Origin: Siderastrea siderea
Lineage: Eukaryota; Cnidaria; Anthozoa; Scleractinia; Rhizangiidae
Length of the DNA stretch: 64,000 nt
Direction of reading: 5' to 3'
Assembly (NCBI GenBank): GCA_964030785.1
Contig: OZ034968.1
Coordinates: forward strand, 44,702,186-44,766,185
Positions 1-13,983 of this stretch are shown piece after piece (the first letter of the stretch is position 1; each line of letters opens with the position of its first letter). The position numbers and the translations under genes were made by a program. A model generated the notes under the pieces. It did no database searches and was not told the origin of the DNA. It saw only the letters and a program-made list of their open reading frames with translations.

Positions 1-1063
1 CTTTAGAGTTTGGTACCGAAAAATTCATTGCTTTTTGTAGTTGAAAATTTTATGCTTTTGTTTTTGTCAGTGTGTGGTGAAAGCAAATCTTCATTCAGCA
101 ATATTATCTATAGTTCAGTTTTAATTCAGCTGTCTTTTACAAAGTTTCTATGTGGTCAATTCAGTTTATAGAGTTACATTCAAGAGGTAGCAGGGTGTAG
201 GCTTAGCAGTCGTTGAATGTCATTTTTATTCCCCGAAACAACTCCTGCATTTCATCATTTCTTTAGGAAAAAATATGATCGCTGTCTGCTGAATTATGAA
301 TACCTAAGTGCGTATAAGGAAAGTCAACAGAAAGAAGCTGGTGTTAAAGTTTATGCAGTTCAACACCATGTTATGATAAAAAAAACAACTTTATTTAGAC
401 AGGTGACACAAATGTGCCCGAAAAAGGCTCATGATCACCAGACACGATTTAAACAGCCTGCTTTAGATTAGTGTTACGTGATTTCAGTGCATTACTATAT
501 GCTCTTTAGACTGTTTTAAGTATTATTTAAACCTGAGCTGTTCTCCTGTGTACAGTAAAACGCATTAACACAAATTCAAAGCAAAAATCAGAATAGAAGC
601 GAACACAGCCTGACGTACACAACTAAAAAGAACTACAATTGGCACGGTTAACAGTGAAACGTGGACAGCAGTGAGAGAGTTAGAAAATTCCTTCAACATC
701 AAGCATACGGATTAATGATAGCCTTCTAACGACGCCCCAAAATGAAACAAAAACAACAACAAAATGAAGGGAACTACATACAGACTAAGTGCAAGAAAAG
801 CATAATGTGATAGCGAAAAAGTAAATGCTAGCGACTTGCTTGAGGAGGAAATAAGTGCGCCAGCGAGAAGACTGAATGAACGGGGAAAGAAAAGTAGAGA
901 GCACTCTTTCAGGGTTTTGGTGTGGGGTCGAACGGACGTATCGTACGGGTTTTTCTTTTACGTTAGACACATCAATATAATTGGGTCTGATTTCAAGAAG
1001 ACGTGCAGGGGGAGAATTACCCATAAACCAGAATGGACTTCTAGTACCAAATAAGGTTCTTAC
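1..1063. other. Intron or 3' region of DAGL, terminal exon not located
   Basis: No exon could be fixed here. An AG at about 982 on the minus strand would accept exon 14 and reach a stop within ten codons, but nothing supports it over other AGs. The short reading frames here lack known motifs. Confidence 0.4.
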
Positions 1064-1141
1064 CTAAAGCTAAAGAGTCAGCTGAGGTGACTCTCTCTAA
1101 CGCCAGTTCTTCCTCACGTTTTGCTACATGGACCTCGTTCG
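1064..1141 (-). CDS. DAGLB: DAGL exon 14 (tentative, C-terminal tail)
   Basis: 78 nt between acceptor TTTTCAG and donor GTAAGA. It is in the phase left by exon 13 and reads [20 protein letters not shown] and on to DSLALG. No family motif is expected this far C-terminal, so the call rests on splice signals and phase only. Confidence 0.5.
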
Positions 1142-4100
1142 CTGAAAATTGAAAAGCAAACAGAAACATTGTTCCCTTAGAATAACAGGCACCCCTAAGA
1201 CACCTAGCAATCTCTTGTTGGCAAAACAAGTTGGCGCGAGTATTAAGATCGCAACAACTGTCGGCGAACATGTTGGCGAGAAATAGAACTTCCTTCACGA
1301 AACTATTGGGCAAATCACGAAATTTAATAGCCGCAGTAATTTCTACTCGCCAAATTTTTTTCTTTTGAAGGTTGCGTACTAAGCCACTTTCGTCCCTTCT
1401 AGTACGGTATCGAAGTTACTATAGTGATCTTGTTCAGTTTACACTGCATACATTAGTCTACATAAAACATCGACAAAGAATGTACACTTTACTTTTGAGT
1501 TGAACAACAACGACAATATCGTTCAATAAACAAATTTCCTGTTTACCTCTTGTTCTCCTTCGCGAATGTTATTTTTTACTCAAGAGCTGAAATACATGCT
1601 GTTTTTGCCTCAACGAAACCTTTGCAAAATCGCACAATTAAAATACACGTAAAAAACATCGTTTCCAAAATCGCCAAATTTAAGCATCGCAACAAATATT
1701 TGCCTTGAGGTAGACTCTGCCTCACGTACATTTTCAACAACCTTTCTGTGTTGGCAAACTTGCACTTGATGTTTTAACGTTTGTAAAGCATTCGTTGTTT
1801 ACGTTTAACCCTTTAAGCCCCAATACAGATCAGCATCAAATTTGTCCTCATCGTATAAGTGTATTATAACACGTACAGGTTATAAGAATTTGGCAAATGA
1901 TCACCAAACATGAATTGTCTTGATGTTAAAACAGATTCTCTCAATTAGTAATCAATAAAATCTATGGAGACCAGTAAGGAGAATTTGTATAATGATGTTG
2001 GGGTGTAAAGGGTTAATGTCAGAGACTGAGATGATTCTGGAAAGAACTGCCATCGAACCAGGACTTAAGCAGTTACATGAATTCTGTAAAGGCCTGTGGC
2101 ATGTATCTCATTTGCAGGCCTTACCTTCGTCATACGATCTTGACGATCTCGACCCCGCATGATTATGTTCTGTAAGAAGGTGATTAGTTTCAAGGAAGCC
2201 CATGTTAGGGACCTGTAGTGTGTTAGGGCTTGGTTGGGATGGTGCATTGAGGACACTCTCCTCCTGCTCCCTGCTGGGAAGGCACTGATTGAGTACATCC
2301 AGTACAAAGTCCGGCATGTGGTCCTCCCACATCAGGCTTGAGATCTGGATCGACTGGAAGTCCTCCAAGTCCGCCCATACAGGCTCGTACATTCTTTTCT
2401 TGCGACCGCATCGACTGCAAACACAAAATGACTTTGTATTGGAGCCTGGCCAATCATAAATGATGCAAACAACAAAATAAACCGATCAGATCTCGAAACA
2501 AGAACATGAATAGAGTCAAGCGGTCGAAAATGCGTGCGCGCAAGTCGCGGCTGGTATAGCTGATTGAGAAAGATGCGTCAGCTATTTTGGCCGATCACTG
2601 CATAGAAGAGCAACACCGGTGTACATATGCATTACTCACGACACTAACGAAATCCGCCCGAACAGTTAATTTCCGATCCACTAAAGTTACTCCAAACCTT
2701 CGCAGGTGTCCCCCGGGAAAAAATTCGCATGTGCGCCATTTTAAAGGAAAACATGGCAAACTATATATCGTTGGAAAGCTTAATAAACGTAGATTTAGGG
2801 GAAAAAAATATGAATTGCCGTTTTCTTATATTCCGCAAAAGAAAATCGCAAACAACTGCGAAAATGACCATGTGTCATTCAGTTGAATTAATAGGGTGTC
2901 AAATCCAAGCGCATTAGCAAAATAAGTGCACAGTGTTAATCACAAACGATCAATCATCAAAAGTGTGTCAGCATTTTTCGATATTCTGACTGGTTATTTT
3001 TTAATTTATCTGTCAAGTTTTGTTTCACAGCATCTAAAGAATATTCAGGGCACATTTCACAGGCATCTGCCGAATTTTGGTACCCTATGAATTCACTTGT
3101 CTAAATGAATTATACATGGTCATTTTCGCGGTCATTTTTGCAATTTTCTTTTCCGGAATTAAAAAAATCGGCAATTCATATATTTTTTTGTCCAAAATCT
3201 ACATTTATTAACCTTTCCAAAGATGTATAGTTTGCCATGTTTTCCTTTAAAATGACGCGCAAACGATTTTTTTCCCGGAGGACACGGGAGGACGCCCGCG
3301 AAGGTCCGGATTAACCTTAAATGCACGACTAAAAACACTCATCTGATTAATTATGAAATTAACTAGCAGCCTCCGCATCAGGTTATCACTGTCTCACTGC
3401 AAGGTCGACAACAAGACTGACTGAACAATCGACAAACATACAAAATCATAGGCTGGCTAATCGATCAATTGTCTCACTGACTAAAAGACAAAAAACCTGA
3501 ATGGGTCACTTGTTGAATCTCTAACAAACTGACTACCTTACAAATGGTTAACTGACAGACAGACTGACCGACTGACCGACTAACAAATCAACTGGCAGAA
3601 TAATTTAATAACTGACGGACCAACTGTCTCACACAGACAAACAAATGAATGAATCACTGATTAAAGGGCTAACAGACAAGCATGACCACTACCAGACTGA
3701 CACGTTAACTGACAGAATGCCATCCTATGTTAGACTAAATGGTTCATAGACCAAGGGACTGATGTACTGACTCACGTGTAAATCGTATAGCTACGATGTG
3801 TCCTTCAACACTGCATATTAAACATCATAAATATACGTAGAGAAAACTCACGCAGGCACGGAGACTGTTTTGACAATATGAATGACTTTCCCAGGCGGGT
3901 AAAATAAAGGTGTTCTGGAATTCTTATTGCTAGGCAACTGAAACTGTTCCCATTCTGCCTCGGCATCTCGTTCATGCGCATCACAGTCGACGCATTTGCA
4001 ACCAAAACAGCACACAAATGCACAGCGACAGATACAACCACGAAGAATCTTCCACTGTAACAAGAACAGGTTTCATCAGTTACTATTTCATGGCTTTCTG

Positions 4101-7100
4101 ATACCGTGTCTATTCATAAAGGTCTTGTACAAGCAAGCAAGCAAGCAACCTCCAACTAAATTTGGCTCTTGTGTTAATTAATTTTGAACGGTTTTTGGTT
4201 GGAAAGGATGATAATAATTACCAGTCGCTCTTGTTACAACCAAATATGTTCAACCGAAAGTTCATTCAACAAACATCCCGAAACCGCTTTGTGTGGCTAA
4301 TTGGAATTAAAATTAAGCCAATGCTGGTCAGCGGTCTGGTCTGCTTTGCTGTGTTTTGCTCACCGCTGCAATGTTTGGTCTGCCAGCCATCGAACTGCCC
4401 CAGAAGAAGACTTCTTCCCGTGCTGCACGCTCTCCAACTCCAAAGCCTTCCAAGCGTCGCAAACACCGCTAAACTAGCTGCGTTATCAATTATGGCGCCC
4501 TCCCTTTGAGTTACATTTGGAGTGTTTACCTTATTTACTGTTTGTAGTTTTAGCTCATAGCAGCCTTGCTGTATCGGTTTGACATTAGGGAACGGACTTT
4601 GTTCTTTGCGTTTCCCGCCAATAATTTAACGCACATTTAGGGCATTACTATTTAATCTTGAGAGTCCTTCTACAGTTGCGTTTCCATTTGTAGACTCAAG
4701 TCATTATGACTTTTTTGCTTTTCTTGTGAAACACAACCAGGATCTCATGTCGGCCGTCCACACAGTTCACCCTCCCCTCCCCCCCCTTTTCCCTTGTTTA
4801 TTGCAACTTCTGTTTTTGGTTTCTCTGCCCATACTGTTTTTTTGGGTGGTTAATTTTTAGGTCCTTGTATTCTATAGTGTTGGCCTGTTCATGCTCAATG
4901 GTCTATTAATGTTCTTGTTTGTTATTTGAATAATCTTTTTTCAGTTACTGTCAGTTTCCCCCCAGTTTCTCAAGTTTCTCCCTTAATGTGGCCAGGTTTG
5001 TTTCCAGGCTTAAGGGTCACCCAAATTAAGCACTGGTCTCTGAAGTCATTACTAGAATCCAGCAGGGATTTACCTTGGTTTCAATCCACGGACCGCTTTG
5101 AAGTCTGCTAAGAAGAACAAGGCTTCAGCTTCTCAACAATCTAACATAATTGACAAACATTTGTCTGATGAGGTAGCTCTAGGCCGTGTTGCTAGCCCTT
5201 AACCTTCGCCCCCACTACGCAGTCTTCATATTATCACATATGTCCAGGTTTGCACGCAGCTGCGAAAATTACAATTTTTGCCAAAAAAACCTGTCAAAGA
5301 GGGTCCCAACAAGGTCTGCGATTTTTGCGAAAATTGCGATTATTGTAAAATCTGCGAAAAATGAAAAATATCGTCGAGTCGACGTTAACCTGTCAAAGAG
5401 GGCCCCTACAAGTTCTGCGATTTTTGCAAACTGCGAAAATTGCAATTATTGTAAAATCTGCGAAAAATTGGAAAAATCGTCGAGTCGATGTAAACCTGTC
5501 AAAGAGGGCCCCTACAAGGTCTGCGATTTTTGCGAAAACTGCGAAAATTGTGATTATTGTAAAATCTGCGAAAATTGGAAAAATCGTCGAGTCGCTGTAA
5601 ACCTGTCAAAGAGGGCCCCTACAAGGTCTGCGATTTTTGCAAAAACTGCGAAAATTGCGATTGTAAAATCTGTGAAAAATTGGAAAAATCGTCGAGTCGA
5701 TGTAAACCTGTCAAAGAGGGCCCCGGCAAGGTCTGCGATTTTTGCAAAAACTGCGAAAATTGTAAAATCTGCAAAAAATTGGAAAAATCGTCGAGTCGAT
5801 GTAAACCTGTCAAAGAGTGCCACGACAAGGTCTGCGAGTTTTGCAAGAACTGCGAAAATTGCGATTATTGTAAAATCTGCGAAAAATCGGAAAATTCGTC
5901 AAGACGATGTAAACCTGTCAAAGAGGGCCCCTACAAGGTCTGCGATTTTTGCGAAAACTGCGAAAATTGCGATTATTGTAAAATCTGGGGAAAGTTGGAA
6001 GATTCGTCGAGTCAGTGAAAACCTGTATAGGTGAAGGGGTTGAGAGGGCCCCGACGAGAACTGCGATTTTTGCGAAAACTGCGAATATTGTAAACTCTGC
6101 AAAAAATATTGGAAAATTCGTCAAGTCAGTGAAAAGCTGTCGAACAGGAGGTTAAGAGGACCCCAACGAGAGCTACGATTTTTACAAAGCTGCAAAAATT
6201 GCAAATACTGAAAGCAGTGTAAAGATTGGGATAGATGGCTCAAACACAACTGTGGAATCCACTTATATGACAAGTGATGTCATACACAATACAAAGTGGA
6301 ATCATTTTATGGTACAGTAGCCATGCGCAGTTGTTAATCAAGTAAATTATCATGACTAGTATAGCAAGCTTATTGTAAGAAGATAGCTTACTATCGATGG
6401 TAAATTAGTTAGGCAAGTTACAAAACCAGTAGCATTAAAGGTAAATAATTATGGGTTTACTCACAAAATCCACTTGTTGTTGTGATTAAGCTGGAGGCAA
6501 CAAAATGTTGTTTCAGACTGTTACACTTTTGTCCTTTGTGTGATGTTTTACGTGGTCATGGAAGCCTATGACCAAGATAAGAAATCCCTGTGATGCTGCA
6601 TCAGTGAAAATTAAAATTATATGAAGAAAAGATAGTCGGTAGAATGAAATAATATTGTCGTGGAAGTTTTAGTTGAAATCTTGCTTAATATCCTTGACCC
6701 CAAATCAGCAATGACTTGTAATTTACAGCTCTCAATAAGTGTGAACGGCCTTTGGTCAAATCCAGCTGATAATTATTGCCTCGCATTCCCCAAGATTGTT
6801 TCATGTGCCATATGGTCTTTCATTAGGAAGATTATCATTTCCATGTAAATGTTAATGATGTAAATGTTTGAATTGAAGGCCACTCAGCAAAAAAAAGCAT
6901 CTTTGAATTGTGGAAGTACGGGTAGAAATCAAAAGCACGTCTTTCAGATTTCCAGCCGTGAAAAAGCATGGGTAGTACAGAATTTCTCAGCTCCCGAATG
7001 TAAACTACTGGTGCAATTGACATGTTTGAATTGAAGACCATTCAGTAGAAAAAAAAACAGCCTTGAATTGTGGAAGTACTTGTAGAGACGTCTTTCACAT

Positions 7101-10100
7101 TTCCAGACTGAAAAAGCATGGGTAGTACAGAGTTTCTCAGCTCCCAGCTTGCCGATTAAGAATCATAGATTATAGCGAACATATAGCAGTGATGAATCAT
7201 TTCTTTTCGCTAGTTTTCCTTTTTATGATCCCTTAAGACTATCACAAAGGACTGAAGTTGTTTCCTGTTCCTTTTGATGGCTTTTGTTACACTTGAAATG
7301 GCTAAACTTTTGCTACTACTGATGAGTGTAAACAAGCTAGAGAAACGAAGACTTCAGATCTGCCAGGCCCCTACCAAGCTGCCAGGCCTGCTTGAGAGAG
7401 ACTGGGATAAAATCGCCCCCAATTCTCTGCTCGTGCATTCCCCTACATCCGCCCCCAGAGAACGAGGGATGTTTCATATAGCTTAAAGAACAAGGAATAT
7501 TCATAGATTCACGTTACATCTCGCGCTTGGAGTTTTAAAGAACGAGGGATATTCATATATGCCTGGTATATCTCGCGCTAGGAGCTTAGATTTATGTTTT
7601 ATCTCGCGTTGTGTGGTTAAAGAACGAGGGATACACATAGATTGATGTTACATCTGCTGGATTAGTTAACTAATATTATTTCATTTCTCTCGTGTGTCAA
7701 CGTTTTAAATTTGACAGCGATCAGTAAAAATTGAGGTTGCAGAATACTGAGAAGAGTAAACTTGCCGATCTTTCGATCCGAAGCGTACTCGTCAACTTTC
7801 TTTGGTATATACGTTTTCAATCGATAGAAATAAGTTTTATAGTGAATGAAAGCGATATAAGAATAGGCTGAGAGTTAACAAATTCCTTCGTTAACCTTCG
7901 AAAGTTCTTGATTTTGGACGGCATCATGCGTAAGTAGCAGTTTCAAATTACACGCGCCAGTTGTTTTGAAGTTATGCAAATTTGTGATGTGAAGTCAATT
8001 TGTGTAGTCCATCGGTTTTATTAGTGAACTGAAGGTTAAATATATCTAGCTTGTTTGCTACAAACGCAATCGGTTTACTTTATTGAAGCGAACATAAGAG
8101 AAGATATGTCGTTCGCTGAAAGAAACCTCAGACACATTCACTGTTTATGGCGAACTGAAAGCGACTGAAGTGACGACGTGTTGCTAACGCAGACATATTC
8201 ACGGTCGATTGCGATGCAAATAAGTCGCTCACTACGGAATTAATATATAGATTTAGCCAAGCCTAAAAGCGGAGCCCCCCTTTTTGTTTTGTCTGTTTTT
8301 TGCTTTTGTTTTTTGTTTTGTTTTTTTGTTTTGTTTTTGCTGGCAGTTATTAATTTGTGAAAATACTCTCATCCAAGTCGTTTTATAAAAAAAAAAAAAA
8401 CAAAGAAGAAAAAAAAAGAAAAAAATACTTGCTCCCGCTGAGTGTCGAACCCGGCTCGTCGGCGTGAGCTGCCGGTAACTAGTCCACTAGGCCATGGGCG
8501 TTTGACGTTGAGTCCGTAGTTAATTTTAATACTTATTTCTTTCTTCGTGACAAGCTGCCTATCAGCATGAAAATGCTGGTGTTTTTCCTGGCAAAATGTG
8601 TTCGAAACGCCGTAAAAACCATGGTTGTGGACAGAAAAAACCAAAAAGCACTAGCTCTGCTATATTTGGCGTCGAAACCGCTGCGAAAAGCTGCGAACTC
8701 AAGCGGTGTGCTGACCGAGTTTGAACAGAACCGACGAGGCAAATTTGAACTTTTTGCCTGAACTTTATCGCCGAATTTCTTTCGCCTAGATTGAACTTTT
8801 CCCCTTCCACCAAAAAAACAACTGAGTGTTCTTTTGAACTTTTTTTTCCACTAACAAATTTGTTTTTGACTTTTGTTGTCTTTGCTTGTTTTGCTACAAC
8901 GCGGGTCAACATGCGATTTCGCGCCGAAAACACACGGGATTCAGCACAGGATTCTATCCAGTGTAGGAAGTGTATTGGTAGCCCTGTGGTGCGGACGGAC
9001 GGACGTACGGACGGACGGATGTACGGACGGACGGTCACGTGACTTCAACGTCACTACCAAAATTTTTTGGCTTGATAGATTACCAAATTTCCTTAGCAAT
9101 GGAGCTCCGCTGACGCGCTAGCGCGCTGGCTCCGCTATAAAACTCACAAACTCATACGCTCAAAGATATTTGCGTAAACGAAACCAGAAACACATCAAAT
9201 CTTTCTGTCTCGGTGTCATGGTAAAACACCGAAGTGCAGTTGCTAAACCGTGAAAACCGCTCCGCGAGATTGATCGGTTTCGCGCAGGATAATTGTACCT
9301 AATCACAGAACTGCAAAAAATCGCAAGTGAACGCGAAAAATCGTTGGCCTTCCGATTTTTCGCAATTTTCGCAACTCGCTTTCGACTTATATCATAAACA
9401 AAACTAACAACTGCGACTTATATCATAAACTTATATCGACTTATATCATAAACAAAACTAACAACTGCGAAAAATCGCTGACCTTGCGATTTTTCGCAAG
9501 CACACGAAAAATCACAGATTTCGCAGCTGCGTGCAAACCTGGACATAAGTGATCCTATTTGGCCGTAATATATTTTGGACCCCGAGGGGAGAGAGAGCAG
9601 CGGCGGGGTTAATGCCCCTGGGGCTTTTCTTGTTCCCTATCGTTCCTGCAGCTCACGTCTGGGGCTCTTCATGGTCCAAGCGGGTTGTCCTGTTTCACTC
9701 GAACATCGAATCTGTGATTCATATCCTTAATTTCGGAACATTCAAAGCTCTTGATGTAATTCACCTGCTTTGTTGCCTTCTTGCGGCTCCTTTCTCAATG
9801 GGTTAAGGACACTTTTGCAACCACCTGCATCGATGGGCCCTTTCCTGGTCACAGATTTGGGACTGGAGCTGCAACTGTGGCTGTTCGCGCTGGCATCCCA
9901 GGCCATCTTATTCAAGCGATGGGGAGATGGGCACGTAATGCCTACCAACTTTACATCCAAATCCCAGAGGAGGCTTTGGCAAAAGTAACTCCTCTTCTCT
10001 CAAACTGACCTTTGGTAAGTTCCCCTTGCCTTCTTCTTAGCCACAGGATTACGGCTGCCCTTGCTTTGCCTGTAAGGTATGATGCTTGGGGTATTTGGGG

Positions 10101-13100
10101 ATGAAGAGGACCCATGTCCACCCTAGCCAAAGGTCCTTCTTTCTCCAAGCACTTGCGAGTTGGAGAGCTGCTTTGGGAGGTAGGCTGTGGCCACGCTGCC
10201 ATGGAGACCTCTTTGCTGCTGAAGAGATTGCTGCCCTCCTCGCTTGCTACGTTTACTGCACCTACCCTCCAAAACTTCGATTGGCATGGATTTTGTCTAC
10301 ACCACAAAACATTACAGCCCCAACCAACCAAACAACCAAAAGCTATTGATCAATACACTAAATCAAACCAATGACACCTGGACGACCAAAATATTTACAA
10401 ATAGCACAATGAGCTAATTGTAACTTAAAGCAAAGAATGCATACGGTGTTAAGAGCGCGAAAGTCAAAGGGACGCACTGCAGAAAATTATTTTTACAATG
10501 CATGAGCCATTTTTGCAAAAATTCCCATGCGATCAGAAAAGTCACAGCATTCTAGCTCATTATAGAGGCACTTGCTTGAAAACCTGGTATTACAAAACTA
10601 ATTATTGTTTTCTGTTTCCCGTACGTGGAACATAATTGCAATGACAGTAAATGGAATGAAGATTTTCTTCAGTAGCTTGTGATAACTTACTTTCGGTGAG
10701 TTGGAATGTGCAATCACGGCCATCATCTTATTGCGGAGGTCTTCTAGTGTGTAGAGACTTAACCTGTGGAGAAACCCACCTTTATCAACTGGCTATGCCG
10801 ATAACTTTGCAAACACAGTTGCCTCCCGATAACTCGAACCAAAATCGATTTTCCACAGTACACAGCAGAGTTTTAGTTGTCTTCAGCTATTGAAGATCTA
10901 GTTTTGTTCTGTGGGCTAATATACTAGTTGAAGATCTAGTTTTGTTCAGCGGGCTAAAATACTCTAAATGCCAAAACGAACTACTCATACAATAACCCAA
11001 CAAATGATAACAAATTTGAAACCAAATTATGCAGAACATACCTCGGAATCATGTCTTTTCCAACAACTACTGAAAAAATAAAATCGCGGGCATACTTTGC
11101 TGCAGATAGGCTGAGAAATAATACAAAAAAGTCACTATAAGTTACAAATTAATTACACCCATGAAAGTTTCGAGGAGTTAGTTTTTATCATGATAACACG
11201 GAGAAACCATTATTTTGACCCTGAAACTATCTTTGACTGGCAGAACGTGTTTGTGATCGAACTAGGGTGTTAACTTAGACCCCGGGATGATTTCATTCCG
11301 GTCTTCAGCACCGGGATGAAATCATCCCAGGGTAAACACATTTTAGCTCCAAATAATGTAAACACCGAGATGAAAGTCATCCCGGGATGCGATGAAAGTC
11401 ATCCCGGGATGAAACTCACCCCAGGATGAAATCACTCATGCAAACAGGGCCTTATTTTTTTATTGTATCAACAACTTGGTTGGCAACCTTCTGTACCACC
11501 GCTAAATTTTTAGCATTATCATTACAATTGAAGGGCTGAGAGCATAACCGTCTGATGTTAAATTTTAGGCCGTTTTTTCATTTTGCTCAAAATGGCCTGA
11601 ATGTTTGCGTGTGACCTTCCCTTCATTCACAGAACATTGCCCAGATAATTTTTTCACTGATTTTTGCTTCGTTTTCGAGAAAAACGAGGTCAAGAAGTGA
11701 AATCGGCGTCGTTTGTAAAACAACAGAAGGAAAAGAAACCAAAGTTCTTTGTTTCTGTTGTCAGTGGTCTTTAATTAATCTTTCATTGCATTAAGTAGTT
11801 CCTTTTTTATTCTCTGTACATAGACACCCGTATATCAAATAATCTTATTAACTTTACAGTGAGTTTGTTTACAAGTGAAAAAAATGTACTTCGCAGATAA
11901 ATTGAGGGGTGGCTTCAGGATTTTATGAAAGAGGGAGAAGGGATGCAAGTTGGCATAAACCATTAGGAGGTCACAGGGACATAATTCCCAAAAAATGCTT
12001 CACTGTATCGATTTGTCATGTGGGTGTGGATGGGGTGGCGGACAAATCCCTTCAACCCTCCCCTAGGTCTGCCCCTAAATTAACATCTGAATTTGAACCA
12101 TGTGCCGTTAAACGAACCATAGTCTACCTTAGAGTGGCTCCAGGCGGCGAGAAGGCATAACAAAACAGATCAGGGTAATATGGACGAAGCAGAATGGCCA
12201 GAATAGCTGCCGTCCCTGCTCCAAGGGAATGACCAACTAGGATAAGGCGATATGATTCAGTATGTCTCTCCTGTGGAAGAGTGCAAAAGTACAGTTAGTG
12301 TAAATTTTACCTCTATCTGTGAAGAAAAGAGAATGTTGTATTCAACCCAACTAGGTTTGTAATGTGTCAACAAAGAAATGAACTACATGTACACATGTAC
12401 ATGTAAGGTGCTTACCGGATCACAATGAAAGGCTTTAGTAAGAATTCCAGTATCCAGCTTTCTCTTAATGTACAAAGCAGCCTTTATCATACCCTAGAAT
12501 AAATATTAAAAGACAGAGAAAATTATAAATTGGATCAATTGAGAGCAGAGAGGAAGGAAATCCACTACTAACTAGGGACCATTTACTAATCAACTAACAA
12601 CAGAGGCGATGGCAGTGGACTGTGATGTGCTCAAGAGCATGTTCATCCCGAAGACAATAACAAAAGCACTTTAAAAGGTGTATAAAACCATCAATGAAAT
12701 AAAATAAACAAATATCAGTGCACGAAATTCAATCATGTAACCACTTAAGTGCTTGAGTATGAGGTGCATAAGTGATCGTCTGTGACAACTTTTTTTACTC
12801 TAATCATCACTAGTGCTCTCTCGTAGGAAGCCCTTTGATTAATCTTCTGATGGATGGAAAGACAAATCACTAAAGTTTCAAAACATACTTTATGTCCAAA
12901 CCAGTTAGGATCACCACCATCCAGTGGTATTTGCTCTGCTTCCACTGAAAAATCTGTGAGGATGTCCTAGAATAAGAATCAAAAGCAATGTGGCTGCTGC
13001 TACCTAATGCAACTCTAACAGTAACATAATTTTATTGCAACTAGCAAATCATTACGAATACATGTAAAGTACACAATAAATAGTTTGGAAAAACCTTGTA

Positions 13101-13909
13101 AACCTAACTCGGGATGAAATGTGGTGGCAACTAGGGACGTCATTATGCTTTACAAGTCTTTGCTTCACAAGGAATGTGATCTCACTTACAGAAACAACCA
13201 TTCTGCCTCATTGAAGGTCGTTTGAGTGTTGTTGCCTACCAACTCTCGGACACCATACTAACATAAATAAGAATATAGTAACCGCAAGTTTCACATGGGT
13301 CACATAAACCTTATGAGGTAAGTAATTTTATCCTTCACTTCAGGGGGAATGATTGCAAAGCATTAGCACTATTTACCTGAAGTGATAAGGTCCCTCTAAT
13401 GGTCACCACAACTGCTCTCTTGAGATGATCCACACAAACAAAGAAAGGTGTCTCAAATAACTGAAAAAGAGGGATTGTTCAGCAGCTTTATTATTACCTG
13501 GCTGTCACCAGTGTAAAATTCCTCAAAGCAACCATGCAATATAACTTACTTTGTTATGGTAACTGACATATATGGTATCACGACTGTGAATGTTAGCTAT
13601 CCTCTTAAGTGCGGAGTAATTACAGCGGCAGCAGTTATCACTTTCTACATCAACAAATTTGTATAATCTTCGGTCTGGAGGACGACAACGATAACAGCAC
13701 CTGTAAACAACAAGGAGAGATACAGAGAATGACAAAAACAATTTTTCCAAAAGAAGATTCCCCATCCCTGAAGAACAAGTGCTTCACAGTAACCAAGCTA
13801 AACTGAAAGAAGAACACTGGATAAGTTATCTTCGCATTACATTTGCATGAGCAATGAGTTATCTCTAATTAATCCTTGAGTAAATTTTTTTCTTTCTTTC
13901 TTTTCTATC

Positions 13910-13983
<74 letters not shown>

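Larger units (their letters stand above)
5235..9551. mobile_element. 4.3-kb element with 33-bp terminal inverted repeats
   Basis: Bases 5235-5267 and 9519-9551 are inverted copies matching at 32 of 33 positions, starting CAC(A/T)TATGTCCAGG. AT flanks both ends, a possible 2-bp target duplication. CAC-type ends recall the CACTA/Mirage/Chapaev/Transib group, but no transposase frame is visible. The inside is made of repeats: a ~105-bp minisatellite next to the left end, a two-copy ~160-bp repeat, three ~80-bp repeats, a tRNA-like sequence and a GGAC tract. It sits between the two halves of a DIRS-like element. Confidence 0.6.

Noticed and set aside
5286..6170. Possible CRISPR array or Cys-rich repeat protein gene
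   Set aside because: Units are contiguous ~105-bp minisatellite copies without unique spacers, in a eukaryotic intron. Open frames on both strands follow from unit length, and no start or splice context supports a gene.
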